Shown one piece after another: positions 1 to 8,035 of a DNA stretch of 25,248 nt. Source of the stretch: Bacteroidota bacterium (GTDB lineage Bacteria; Bacteroidota; Ignavibacteria; Ignavibacteriales; Ignavibacteriaceae); NCBI GenBank assembly GCA_023433685.1, contig JAEYUD010000031.1:1-25248 (forward strand), given 5' to 3'. The number at the start of each line of letters is the position of its first letter. Within the stretch, counting starts at the first letter, position 1. The translations under genes and the position numbers were made by a program. The notes below the pieces were generated by a model. It worked only from the letters and a program-made list of their open reading frames with translations, did no database searches and was not told the origin of the DNA.

Positions 1-280
1 GAATCATGTCGGTCGATTTCTCGATCGTATAGACTGTTCCATTCTCCGGAATCGCTGCCGCGATCCTGATGGTAGAATAGCCGATGGCAGTCCCTATTTC
101 GAGTACGGTTTTCGCGCGGGAAGTTCGTACAAGAATCTCGAGCAGTGAGGCTGAATCCTTGTCGAGGATCGGGATATACCCGGTAGCGGCGTTCTCCTCC
201 ATCGCTCTGATCAGGGGGGAAGTGTCACGACGGATCGAGGCGAGATATTTCAGGGTTTCTTGTGTAATTATATCGGGCAT
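1..280 (-). CDS. SAM-dependent O-methyltransferase, TrmR/YrrM-like (3' part outside window)
   Basis: The minus strand is open from an ATG at 280 to the window edge (93 codons), so only the N-terminal part is seen. Residues near 60-72 contain VLEIGTAIGYSTIRIA, which is motif I (the SAM-binding loop) of class I methyltransferases. The sequence before it (RRDTSPLIRAMEENA, then IPILDKDSASLLEILVR) follows the layout of the family-3 O-methyltransferases that include Bacillus TrmR, which methylates 5-hydroxyuridine at tRNA position 34. VYTIEKSTDMI at the edge is the acidic loop that contacts the SAM ribose. The tRNA substrate is an inference from similarity; a small-molecule methyltransferase of the same family is possible. 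No clear Shine-Dalgarno precedes the ATG. Confidence 0.8.
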   Translation of the reverse strand, partial: MPDIITQETLKYLASIRRDTSPLIRAMEENAATGYIPILDKDSASLLEILVRTSRAKTVLEIGTAIGYSTIRIAAAIPENGTVYTIEKSTDMI

Positions 281-340
281 CTGATTCTGCAATTTTAAAA
301 TTGAATATGCGAATAAATTAAAAAAAATCAATAAATCAAG

Positions 341-403
341 AAAAAATTGAGTGGGATGCCGGATTGTGTGAGGTTTTTGGGGGTAAAACCCGGGGGATCC
401 CAC
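341..403 (-). terminator. Possible intrinsic terminator of the peroxiredoxin gene
   Basis: Read on the minus strand, GTGGGAT (403-397) pairs with ATCCCAC (357-351), and a T-run (346-341) follows shortly after. The long loop contains a smaller GGGT/ACCC hairpin. The 7-bp stem and long loop are not ideal. A second hairpin, TTTCAC/GTGAAA at 406-421, lies just upstream and could contribute. Confidence 0.4.
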
Positions 404-451
404 ACTTTCACGGAAGTGAAAAGCGAAGACCCCCCCAAGGGCAGGGAATTA

Positions 452-1102
452 TTAATTCAGTGACTTATACTTGAACCACCAGTCGGGTCCTTCGTATTGT
501 TTTCTTTCCTCCACGCCTTCCATGTCTTTTGGCGGCGGGATGATCACTTTGTCTTTAAGTATCTCATTGTTTGGCCAGTTTTCGGGCATGGCAACTTTAT
601 GTGAATCAGCGATCTGGAGAGCTTTAATTGCTCTGAGCACTTCATCCACCTGACGGCCAATTTCCTGAGGGTAGTAGATCATCAGGCGCATGATACCATT
701 GGGGTCGACCACAAATACCGCGCGAACGGTGTTTGTTCCCTTCCCAGGGTGGATCATTCCGAGCGTTTTGGCGACATTTCCCATGTCATCGGCGATAACC
801 GGGAAGGGGATGTTCACATTCAGTTTTTCACCGATCCATTCAACCCACTTGATATGAGAGAAAACCTGGTCGATAGAAAGCCCGATAAGTTCAGTGTTTA
901 ATTTTTTGAATTCTTCCGCGCGGTTGGCAAAAGCAACGAATTCGGTAGTGCAGACCGGGGTAAAATCACCCGGGTGGCTGAATAGGACGAACCATTTTCC
1001 GGCATAATCACCCGGAATATTTTTCATCCCGTGTGTGGTCTGAACTTTAAGGTCCGGCATTCTTTCCCCCAAAAGGGGCATTCTTGTCTGTATGTTCTCC
1101 AT
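452..1102 (-). CDS. Peroxiredoxin, Prx6 subfamily, single cysteine
   Basis: Encodes a 216-residue thiol peroxidase that reduces hydrogen peroxide or alkyl hydroperoxides. The Prx6-type active site HPGDFTPVCTTEF lies at about 43-55, with peroxidatic Cys51 and the supporting Thr48. The conserved Arg lies in NTVRAVFVVDP near residue 125. The C-terminal extension (IIPPP, then EGPDWWFKYK) is the 1-cysPrx_C region. C51 is the only cysteine, so there is no resolving cysteine in the subunit and the enzyme must rely on an external thiol. A longer reading from 1189 is possible, but the ATG at 1102 has AGGA 9 bases upstream and begins where family members begin. The gene is divergent from the LacI-type regulator at 1251. 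A weak TAAGTTTA match lies upstream; no OxyR- or PerR-type site was recognised. Confidence 0.93.
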   Translation of the reverse strand: MENIQTRMPLLGERMPDLKVQTTHGMKNIPGDYAGKWFVLFSHPGDFTPVCTTEFVAFANRAEEFKKLNTELIGLSIDQVFSHIKWVEWIGEKLNVNIPFPVIADDMGNVAKTLGMIHPGKGTNTVRAVFVVDPNGIMRLMIYYPQEIGRQVDEVLRAIKALQIADSHKVAMPENWPNNEILKDKVIIPPPKDMEGVEERKQYEGPDWWFKYKSLN

Positions 1103-1250
1103 TATGTTGTATCCTTTCCTATAAAAGATTTTTGGAGTAAAGTTAAACTTACTACATGGTTTGATAAAGAAAAAGAGGAAAGGGTTCATTTTATATCCGT
1201 AAAAACCCCGGAAATTATTAAATTGAAAACGATATGAGAAAAAGGTTGAA

Positions 1251-2276
1251 ATGAGCCCCGAAAAAGAGCCTACAATCTATGATGTCGCGCGGGTGGCTAA
1301 AGTTTCCATAGCCACGGTTTCCCGTGTGTTTAATAAAAGTCCTCACGTAACTGAAAAGACCATCAGGCATGTGCTCGAAGTGGCAAAGCGGTTGAGCTTT
1401 TCGCCCAGTGCTTCCGCGAGGGGTCTAAGTGGTGGCAAACATGAGAGTATTGGGATAGTATTGCCCGTACTTTACGGAAATTTCTTCTCCGACCTTATGT
1501 ATACGATCCAGGAACTTGCCGAAGGGAAAGGCTATGATATCGTGGTTGCGGGGCAGAAGGGATCACGTGAAGAGCTTTTTCACACGATCAAGAAGCTAAG
1601 CACCAAGATGGATGGTCTTATACTGATGTACCACACCGAAGGGTTGAAGGAAGAGATGGCAAGGCGATTCCCGAGATTACCGGTTGTATTGCTTAGCAGG
1701 TTCATCCGGTACCGTGAGCATGTGGATCTCGTGCTCGATAACCTCTCAGGGGCGGTAATGGCAACGCGCCACCTGATAGAAATGGGTCACAGGAAAATTG
1801 TTCACATTAAGGGTGAAGAGGGGAACATCGATGCTGAAGAGAGGGCTGAGGGATTTCTTGGAGCCACCAATTCAGCCGGAATACCGGATGAGAATATTGA
1901 GATAATAAACGGAACGTTCCGACAGATATCCGGATATCACGCCGTTGAAGGACTTTACAAGAGAAGGAAGGATATTACCGCGATCTTTTCATCCAATGAT
2001 GCCATGGCACTCGGTGCACTAAACTGGATGCACAGAAACGGGATTAAGGTACCTGAGGAGATGGCTATTTGCGGTTTCGATGATATTGAGTTTGCCCAGA
2101 TGACAAGACCTTCTTTAAGTTCGGTTTACCTGAATACTCAGAAGTTCGGTCAGCTGGCTTTTGAAATGCTGATAAAGCAAATAGAAGAAAAACAGGTCTC
2201 CGGTTTTCCATCGGGAGTGGTAATTGAACCGGAATTAAGGATCAGGGAGTCATCTTTATCCGGTAAAACAGTTTAA
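1251..2276 (+). CDS. LacI/GalR-family transcriptional regulator
   Basis: A 341-residue repressor with an N-terminal helix-turn-helix at about 8-30 and a periplasmic-binding-protein-like effector domain at about 60-335. The recognition helix region VSIATVSRVFN closely resembles that of CcpA and GalR, which read palindromes of the TGTAANCGNTTACA type. The hinge helix follows (NPxA-like SPSASARGLS). Family landmarks IGIVLP, FDDIEFAQMTRPSLSSV and GALNWM are present. AAGG lies 5 bases before the ATG. The gene converges with the type IX-secreted operon at 2334-5854, whose promoter has two perfect palindromes of the expected kind, so that operon is the likely target. The effector is unknown, probably a sugar or sugar-derived metabolite. 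No palindrome was seen before its own start, so self-regulation is not evident. Confidence 0.95.
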   Translation: MSPEKEPTIYDVARVAKVSIATVSRVFNKSPHVTEKTIRHVLEVAKRLSFSPSASARGLSGGKHESIGIVLPVLYGNFFSDLMYTIQELAEGKGYDIVVAGQKGSREELFHTIKKLSTKMDGLILMYHTEGLKEEMARRFPRLPVVLLSRFIRYREHVDLVLDNLSGAVMATRHLIEMGHRKIVHIKGEEGNIDAEERAEGFLGATNSAGIPDENIEIINGTFRQISGYHAVEGLYKRRKDITAIFSSNDAMALGALNWMHRNGIKVPEEMAICGFDDIEFAQMTRPSLSSVYLNTQKFGQLAFEMLIKQIEEKQVSGFPSGVVIEPELRIRESSLSGKTV

Positions 2277-2283
2277 AATTAAA

Positions 2284-2309
2284 GAGACCGGCAGGTAAAT
2301 ACCGGTCTC
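2284..2309. terminator. Bidirectional terminator between convergent genes
   Basis: GAGACCGG (2284-2291) pairs perfectly with CCGGTCTC (2302-2309) around a 10-base loop. On the plus strand a short T4 follows after several G residues. On the minus strand TTTAATTTT follows, so the hairpin is better placed to end the minus-strand operon but can serve both. Confidence 0.75.
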
Positions 2310-2333
2310 CGGGGTGCTTTTGTGTAACCTTGA

Positions 2334-4118
2334 TTACTTCAAGAGTGTAAGTTTGATCGACGCGGAATGTTCACCGGCAACCAGCCGGCAGGTGTAAACA
2401 CCCGATGGTAACCTTGAGCCGTCGAGATTCATTTTGTGAAATCCCTGTCCGAGTTCACCTGAAAATATCTCTTCAATTTCCCTGCCCGTGATGTCATAGA
2501 GTTTAAGCTCTGCTTTCATCGCTTTTGGCAGGGTAAAGGAGACCGTGGTTGAGGGGTTAAAGGGGTTGGGATAATTCTGAAAAAGAAAAAACCCTGTGGG
2601 CAGTTCAGCCTCCACTTCCGTCCATCCTGAAAATGAAGATGTTCCATCGAAGTTAATCTGCTTCAGCCGGTAAAACCAGTTCAGTTCTTTTTGTGCTGAA
2701 CCATCGGTATAGCTGTAACTGGTCGGGGATGTGGTGGTACCCGAGCCTTCAACAAAGCCAATGGTCTCAATGTTTTTCCTGTCCTGACTTCTCTGGATCT
2801 CAAATCCATAGTTGTTTGCCTCTGTACCCGTGATCCACTGAAGCTGCACATCCGCCCCTGAGCGTGACCCGATAAAACTTATCAGTTCAACAGGTACGAG
2901 CATGGGGAGTATAACTTCAATAGCACGCTGGTAAATTATTCTGTGGCCCGCGTTATTAAGATGGATACCGTCGCCGGAGTTGTAAGCTTGAACAATAAAA
3001 CCATTCGGTTGAGCCAGGGTTGTCCAAAAATCGACGGCGTACTGTGCGTACCGTGTGAAGATCGAGTCTCTCATACCCGTCAGAAGATCAAGCTGTGGCT
3101 GGCTTGAAAGATTTCTGGGTTGTGTGGTCGTGATCCAGAGTTTTACATTGTTTCTGTTGGCAACCGCCACAAGGGTATCGAAATTAGCGATCTGTTCAGC
3201 GATCGTATAGCTGCTCGCGGCATCATTTGAAGGCAGGTTAATGAAAATCGCTTTCGGGTTATACTCAAGAGCATAGGTGATGTTGTTTGTAGCCCTCGGG
3301 GTTGGTCTACCTCCCGGAGGTACGAAGCTTGTAGGCATCACATGATACGAAGTAAACCCTCCAACGGCGAGATTCAGAACCTTGTAGGTTGTATCAACTC
3401 CCGCGATATGAGCCCTTAGCCGGTTAACGTAAGCGCTGTCAGGTGGATTTGCGCCCGTTCCTGCGGAGGTGGATGAACCGAGCACGACGATATAGTTGTA
3501 ATCATATATCGACGCGCCCCCCGACATTTTAACATTATCAATGAAGAGCGTCCGGGCAATACCATCTGCAACTGACTGACCGAAGAATATTGTCTTGACT
3601 CTGGTAAGGTCGCATCCCCCGGGATTCCTTTTTAATGTATCCAGAGGTGCCCAAAGCTTTGTCCACTGTCCCGCGGGAATACCCTGCGGATTATAGATTG
3701 AAAGCGGGATCTTCGTCGACCTTTGGTTTGAAAGGTCTTCAACGAAAATCTTCGGGAGATCAGATGCGCTCAAGGCTGTCTTTGAATAAACCATGAAAAC
3801 AATCGAATCTTTCAGCGTGGCATCCCTGCCTGGCCAGCCGGGAGCAGCCACCGCGGCCACCCAATCGCCACCGGAAACGGATCTGTACTGAAGTTTTAAC
3901 CCGTTTGTACCGGTATAAAATGTATCTGTCACCACAGGGAACTTCACGCTGTTAACCATAAGAAGTTCACTCGGAGCGGTTACTTGCAGATAACTGGGGT
4001 CATAATAGTTGGGGATGTCGCTGTCGGTAAAGAACAGGTAATCCTGTGCCTGCATTTTTAAGGTGCAGGCGAACAGGAAAATTACAAGCAAAAGTTTTAA
4101 CGATTTCAACATGACCAT
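2334..4118 (-). CDS. Secreted SGNH/GDSL hydrolase with type IX sorting domain
   Basis: A 594-residue exported protein, probably an esterase or carbohydrate deacetylase. In order: signal peptide (about 1-24, ending MQAQ); a beta-rich domain at about 26-200 resembling a carbohydrate-binding jelly roll; an SGNH domain at about 205-408; a fibronectin-like region at about 409-510; and a type A sorting domain at about 512-594 with NYPNPFNPSTT. SGNH blocks can be placed: GSS at 214-216 (Ser216 nucleophile; the usual GDS is GSS here), GG at 253-254, PSND with Asn298, and DGIH with Asp383 and His386. The gene starts 2 bases after the stop of the NHL-propeller gene, so the two are translationally coupled. 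An in-frame ATG at 4112 has better spacing from the AGG in the overlap and may be the real start. The substrate is unknown; the N-terminal domain suggests a polysaccharide. Confidence 0.88.
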   Translation of the reverse strand: MVMLKSLKLLLVIFLFACTLKMQAQDYLFFTDSDIPNYYDPSYLQVTAPSELLMVNSVKFPVVTDTFYTGTNGLKLQYRSVSGGDWVAAVAAPGWPGRDATLKDSIVFMVYSKTALSASDLPKIFVEDLSNQRSTKIPLSIYNPQGIPAGQWTKLWAPLDTLKRNPGGCDLTRVKTIFFGQSVADGIARTLFIDNVKMSGGASIYDYNYIVVLGSSTSAGTGANPPDSAYVNRLRAHIAGVDTTYKVLNLAVGGFTSYHVMPTSFVPPGGRPTPRATNNITYALEYNPKAIFINLPSNDAASSYTIAEQIANFDTLVAVANRNNVKLWITTTQPRNLSSQPQLDLLTGMRDSIFTRYAQYAVDFWTTLAQPNGFIVQAYNSGDGIHLNNAGHRIIYQRAIEVILPMLVPVELISFIGSRSGADVQLQWITGTEANNYGFEIQRSQDRKNIETIGFVEGSGTTTSPTSYSYTDGSAQKELNWFYRLKQINFDGTSSFSGWTEVEAELPTGFFLFQNYPNPFNPSTTVSFTLPKAMKAELKLYDITGREIEEIFSGELGQGFHKMNLDGSRLPSGVYTCRLVAGEHSASIKLTLLK

Positions 4119-4120
4119 GC

Positions 4121-5854
4121 CTACTTGTTCAGGATCATTTTACCGGTGAAAATCTTGTTGTTTGTTTCTATTGTGTAGAAATAAACACCGGAGTTGACGA
4201 TCTGACCGGTGGAATTGGTGCCGTTCCACTGAATACGGTTGATGCCGGGGGCAGCAATACCATTGAAAAGTTCAGCCACTTCACTACCAAGAATGTCACG
4301 AACGGTAACCCGGGCATTGATTTTTTCACGGGTGGAGAAGGAGATGGTGGTTGAAGGGTTGAAAGGGTTGGGATAATTTCCGATTAACCGGAAGTCTGAT
4401 ACCATCCCTGAATTATCAGCCATGATCTCGTTAGAGTAATTTACCGAACCATCGAGGTCTGTCTGTTTTAATCTGTAATAAACCGCGCCATCCAAAGGTT
4501 TGGAGTCGACGAAGGAGTATGTATTCACTGTAGTCGAGGTTCCATTGCCTTTAACGAATCCGATCTCCGCGAAACCGGAGTTCTCACTTCTTCTTTCAAT
4601 GGCGAAGCCGAAATTGTTGGTTTCAGTGGCGGTTGACCATTTAAGTTCAATACCGGAGGCAGTGAACGAAGCCGAGAAAGATGTAAGTTCTACAGGAACG
4701 AGGGTTGATATGTCATATCTCAATACGCGATTGTTTGCCCAGTCGGTCACCCAAAGTTTTTTATTTATGTGATCAACTGCTGCACCTCTCGGGGTTCTGA
4801 GGGAGTTCTGGGTGGGAGGGTTCAGCCCCGTTCCGGTAACAAAGTCCGGCTGACCAATTACATAGTCTGCATTCGCGCCATTGGCGAGGGTTGCGGCCTG
4901 GAGGAAAACAGAGATACGGTTGTTGGTTTCCTGAACAAGATAGAGATTGCCGAGGAGGTCGCCGGTTACCCATCTAACGCTCCCTGAGCCGGCCTGTGTG
5001 GTGTTGGCTGTGTTGGTAACAAAATCAGGCTGACCAAGCACACCGTCGGCTGTATCGCCACTGACCAGGGTGGCAGCATTATTAAATTTTAGAACACGTC
5101 TGTTTGTGTACTCACTTATCCATAGGTTTCCCAGATTGTCAACATAGACACCGTTGGCATTATTCATTTTGGTGGAAGAGAGACCTGAAGTTCCGGTCAC
5201 GAAATCGGGCTGACCAAGAACCAGGTCGGCATTGGCGCCATTTGGAAGTGAAGCCGCGTTCTGGAACCGGAGAACCCTGTGAATATTGAAGTTGCTGACC
5301 CAAAGAGTGCCATTGGCCTCTATAAAGATTCCCGCGGGTCCGCTGAATTTGTTTTGTGAGGTAGCGGCTGAGTTGGTTACAAAGTCAGGCTGACCGAGCA
5401 CCCCATCCGCGGTATCGCCGTTCACCAGATTGTCTGCGTTGTCCCATCTGGTAACGCGGTTGTTTCCGTACTCGCTAACCCAGAGGGTCCCGTTTCCGTC
5501 AACGATGGCACAGATCGGGTTGTTCATTTTAGTGGCTGTGAGGCCGGAAGTGTTGGTTACGAAGTCGGGCTGCCCAATAACAAGTTCAGCGTCGGCTCCA
5601 TTAATATAAGCGTTTGTTGTGGAGAACCTGAGAACCCTGTGATTACCTCTGTCGGCAACCCAGATCTTGCCGGTTCTGTTGTCAAAAAACACGCCGTTCG
5701 GACCATTGAATTTATTGATCGCGGTTCCACTTGTAAGCGAGATGTAATCAAGCTGACCGAGCACCCCTTCGGCAGCCGGTCCGTTCACGAACTGCGGGAA
5801 GGTGGTTCCTGCCAAAAAGGCGAAAAAAAGCGCGAAAAAAGTAACTTTTTTCAT
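4121..5854 (-). CDS. Secreted six-bladed NHL-repeat propeller with type IX sorting domain
   Basis: A 577-residue exported protein with a signal peptide (about 1-20, ending TFPQ). Six NHL-type blades follow at about 28-385, each opening with LGQPDF or a variant and ending with NNRVLRF-like strands. Then comes a linker domain (VPVELTSFSASF onward) and a C-terminal type A sorting domain with NYPNPFNPSTT. Blade spacers alternate between NGANAD-like and NGDTADG-like forms, which points to duplication of a two-blade unit. NHL propellers usually bind proteins or carbohydrates at the cell surface; no catalytic residues are evident. GGAG lies 5 bases before the ATG. This is the first gene of the operon; its promoter carries two LacI-type operators. 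The partner gene downstream is an SGNH hydrolase, so a joint role in handling an extracellular substrate is an inference. Confidence 0.88.
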   Translation of the reverse strand: MKKVTFFALFFAFLAGTTFPQFVNGPAAEGVLGQLDYISLTSGTAINKFNGPNGVFFDNRTGKIWVADRGNHRVLRFSTTNAYINGADAELVIGQPDFVTNTSGLTATKMNNPICAIVDGNGTLWVSEYGNNRVTRWDNADNLVNGDTADGVLGQPDFVTNSAATSQNKFSGPAGIFIEANGTLWVSNFNIHRVLRFQNAASLPNGANADLVLGQPDFVTGTSGLSSTKMNNANGVYVDNLGNLWISEYTNRRVLKFNNAATLVSGDTADGVLGQPDFVTNTANTTQAGSGSVRWVTGDLLGNLYLVQETNNRISVFLQAATLANGANADYVIGQPDFVTGTGLNPPTQNSLRTPRGAAVDHINKKLWVTDWANNRVLRYDISTLVPVELTSFSASFTASGIELKWSTATETNNFGFAIERRSENSGFAEIGFVKGNGTSTTVNTYSFVDSKPLDGAVYYRLKQTDLDGSVNYSNEIMADNSGMVSDFRLIGNYPNPFNPSTTISFSTREKINARVTVRDILGSEVAELFNGIAAPGINRIQWNGTNSTGQIVNSGVYFYTIETNNKIFTGKMILNK

Positions 5855-5889
5855 GGTGTCTCCAGTAAGTTTAGTTAATTAAAACTTCT

Positions 5890-5929
5890 ATGTAAGCGCT
5901 TACATTTTTCATCATGTAAGCGCTTACAT
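5890..5929. promoter_or_regulatory. Tandem LacI-type operators
   Basis: Two identical 16-bp perfect palindromes, ATGTAAGCGCTTACAT, at 5890-5905 and 5914-5929, separated by 8 bases (24 bp centre to centre). They match the CcpA/GalR-type operator pattern with the central CG typical of LacI-family sites. They lie immediately downstream of the promoter elements at 5938-5967 and upstream of the start at 5854, so a bound repressor would block initiation or early elongation. The only LacI-family gene in the window is at 1251-2276. Confidence 0.88.
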
Positions 5930-5937
5930 TCAGTGTG

Positions 5938-5967
5938 CAAATATATGATATTTTGTATTCAAGTCAA
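5938..5967 (-). promoter_or_regulatory. Promoter of the NHL/SGNH operon
   Basis: On the minus strand a TTG (5967-5965) is followed after 19 bases by TATATTTG (5945-5938), matching the Bacteroidota TTG/TAnnTTTG promoter. The same bases also read as TTGACT, 16 bases, TATATT, a near-consensus vegetative promoter. Transcription should start near 5930-5933, at the edge of the first operator met. Confidence 0.7.
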
Positions 5968-6046
5968 GTAGAAAAATCGATGCTCGCCACGGGACTTTTA
6001 ATAATGTTCACAACTTCGGTTAATTTCATCCGTCTAATTTGCGGTT

Positions 6047-6054
6047 TACTTTTG
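6047..6054 (+). promoter_or_regulatory. -7 promoter element of the two-component operon
   Basis: TACTTTTG matches TAnnTTTG and would start transcription near 6060, 15-20 bases before the response-regulator ATG. No TTG is found at the expected upstream distance, so the promoter is weak or needs an activator. Confidence 0.45.
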
Positions 6055-6076
6055 GAACAATCAAAGACCAGCAAAG

Positions 6077-6754
6077 ATGAAACTTCTGTTAATAGAAGAT
6101 GAACAGGAGCTGTCGAAGTCGATCCGTGAATATCTCGGGAGCGAGAACTATCTGATCGATGCTTCTTATGACTTTGACGATGCTGTTTACATGTCGGGGA
6201 TGTACGGGTACGACTGCGCGATCGTTGATCTGATGCTGCCGGGCGGCACCGGATTTGATCTTGTTAAAGAGATCAAGAAACAACAACCGGAGTGCGGCAT
6301 AATTATAATAACGGCAAGGGACACGCTGGATGACAAGCTCTCCGGGCTTGATCTGGGGGCGGATGACTACCTCACCAAGCCGTTCCACCTGGCGGAACTG
6401 GCCGCGAGGATCAGATCGGTGATCAGACGGAGGAAATTTTCAGGCAGCAACCAGTTGATTCTGAATGAGATAACCATCGATCTTACCGGCAGGGAGGTGA
6501 GTGTGTCAGGGAAGGTGCTTGATCTTACCCGGCGTGAGTATGATATCCTTCTTTTTTTTGTGGGTAATCAGGAGAAGGTTTTGATCAAGGAAGCGATAGT
6601 CGAACACGTCTGGGGTGATGATTCAAGCGCGTTCGACAATTTTGATTTTGTCTACACTCACATCAAAAATCTACGTAAGAAACTGAAAGAAGCGGGCGCG
6701 GCCGACTACATTTCATCGGTTTATGGCGTGGGTTACAGGTTCAGTTTGTCATGA
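6077..6754 (+). CDS. OmpR/PhoB-family response regulator
   Basis: A 225-residue DNA-binding regulator. The receiver domain spans about 1-120, with acidic pair Glu7/Asp8, phospho-acceptor Asp51 in IVDLMLPGG, Thr79 and Lys101 in YLTKPF. The winged-helix output domain spans about 128-225 (LDLTRREYDILLFF, IVEHVWGDD, VYTHIKNLRKKL, GVGYRF). Its stop overlaps the histidine kinase start as ATGA at 6751-6754, so the pair is translationally coupled. An exact 11-bp tandem direct repeat, the binding geometry of this family, lies downstream at 8008-8029 in front of the PepSY-like gene, which is therefore a likely target. Confidence 0.95.
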   Translation: MKLLLIEDEQELSKSIREYLGSENYLIDASYDFDDAVYMSGMYGYDCAIVDLMLPGGTGFDLVKEIKKQQPECGIIIITARDTLDDKLSGLDLGADDYLTKPFHLAELAARIRSVIRRRKFSGSNQLILNEITIDLTGREVSVSGKVLDLTRREYDILLFFVGNQEKVLIKEAIVEHVWGDDSSAFDNFDFVYTHIKNLRKKLKEAGAADYISSVYGVGYRFSLS

Positions 6755-8001
6755 AACTTACAAAAAAGATATCACTCTATTTCCTTCTCACCTCACTTGT
6801 TTTCTTTCTCGTTACATCTTTTGTTATAACACTTCTGACCGGGAATGCAATTCAGCACGAAGTTGACGCCCAATTGATGAACATCACCAGGAAAGCAGAG
6901 CAGGAGCTCAGGCAGGGGAATCCGGTCGATTTCCCGCCATTTGTGGAAGTGACACCATCCATAAGAGGGAAAGACGTCACGGATTTCAGTGATGTGAACA
7001 TTATGGTTCAGGGGTGGGATGAGCCAGAACCCTACAGGCAAATGACTTCATTCGTCAGGATCGACCAAAAAACTTACAGGATCGACGCGCGAGTGTCGAT
7101 GGCTGAAAAGCAGGATATGCTTCAGGATCTTCAACTTTTGGCAGTGGTGGCAATATTTGGAGCCTTTCTGGCGTTCTTTCTGGTCAATTACTTTTTATCG
7201 GGAAAGATCTTCAGGGATTTTTTCAACACATTGCGGAAGCTCGGATCGTTCTCATTACAGAGTGAGAGAAGGATAGAATATGAGCGATCAGAGATCGCCG
7301 AATTTGACGCGCTGAACCGGTCGGTGACATTTCTTTCCGAGAAGGCAGTAGGCGAGTACATGAGATTAAAGGAATTCACAGCAGAAGTGAATCATGAAAT
7401 GCAAACCCCTCTCGCCGTGATCAGATCGAAAGTGGAATTGCTGGTTCAGAAAGCGGATATCGATGAAGATACCCGGTCTAAATATCAGGTGATCATTGAG
7501 AATCTGAACAAAGCAGGGAGGATAAACCGGGCGATACTTCTGCTGAACAAACTTGAGAACGGCGATCTTTTCGAAAAACAGAGAATTTCAATTGAATCTG
7601 TGGTGAACAGAGTGACCGGTAACAACAGTGAGCATGCGGCCTTACGAGGTATCACCATCAACACCCGGGTCGATCACGTTGAAGAAATCGAGATGAATGA
7701 AAATCTACTTGAGATCATCGTTCAGAATCTGATAAAAAATGCCATCGTCCACAACATCCCGGAAGGTGTTATCGAAGTGGTGCTCAATGGTCGGGTGCTT
7801 GAGGTTATCAACAGTTGCAAACCGGTAAAAGACGACCCGGAAAAGTTCTTTACCGTTTTTTACCGGGACCCATCTTCGAAAGATTCGATCGGGTTAGGGC
7901 TGACAATAGTAAGAAAAGTGTGTGATCTTTATGGTTTCCGGGTAACTAACAGTTATGACGGCAGCATGTACAAAATAACCGTCGATTTCTCCGGGAAATA
8001 A
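6751..8001 (+). CDS. Membrane sensor histidine kinase
   Basis: A 416-residue kinase. A first membrane segment lies at about 9-30, an extracytoplasmic sensor region at about 31-125, a second membrane segment at about 128-150, the dimerisation domain with phospho-accepting His215 in EVNHEMQTPLAV, and the ATPase domain at about 310-416. The N box is QNLIKNAIVHN and the G2 box is IGLGLTIVRK. The usual DxGxG box is degenerate (EVINSCKPVKDD), as is seen in some Bacteroidota kinases. It is coupled to the regulator by a 4-base overlap. The signal is unknown. The PepSY-like periplasmic protein next door could be an output or could feed back on the sensor region. Confidence 0.93.
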   Translation: MKLTKKISLYFLLTSLVFFLVTSFVITLLTGNAIQHEVDAQLMNITRKAEQELRQGNPVDFPPFVEVTPSIRGKDVTDFSDVNIMVQGWDEPEPYRQMTSFVRIDQKTYRIDARVSMAEKQDMLQDLQLLAVVAIFGAFLAFFLVNYFLSGKIFRDFFNTLRKLGSFSLQSERRIEYERSEIAEFDALNRSVTFLSEKAVGEYMRLKEFTAEVNHEMQTPLAVIRSKVELLVQKADIDEDTRSKYQVIIENLNKAGRINRAILLLNKLENGDLFEKQRISIESVVNRVTGNNSEHAALRGITINTRVDHVEEIEMNENLLEIIVQNLIKNAIVHNIPEGVIEVVLNGRVLEVINSCKPVKDDPEKFFTVFYRDPSSKDSIGLGLTIVRKVCDLYGFRVTNSYDGSMYKITVDFSGK

Positions 8002-8007
8002 AAACCG

Positions 8008-8029
8008 TCTTCAGAATCTCTTCAGAATC
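8008..8029 (+). promoter_or_regulatory. Direct-repeat binding site, probably for the adjacent response regulator
   Basis: TCTTCAGAATC occurs twice head to tail without a spacer (8008-8018 and 8019-8029), a perfect 11-bp period. OmpR/PhoB-family dimers bind head to tail on direct repeats of about 11 bp. The site ends 6 bases before the TAAGTTTG -7 element, so a bound regulator could replace the missing -33 contact. Confidence 0.7.
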
Positions 8030-8035
8030 GCCTTT

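Noticed and set aside
84..284. Plus-strand open frame of 66 codons
   Set aside because: It is antisense to the O-methyltransferase, whose minus-strand reading has clear motif I.
3428..3441. CGTAAGCGCTGTCA, 11 of 14 matches to the LacI-type operator
   Set aside because: It lies inside the SGNH hydrolase coding region and the palindrome is broken in one arm; probably chance.
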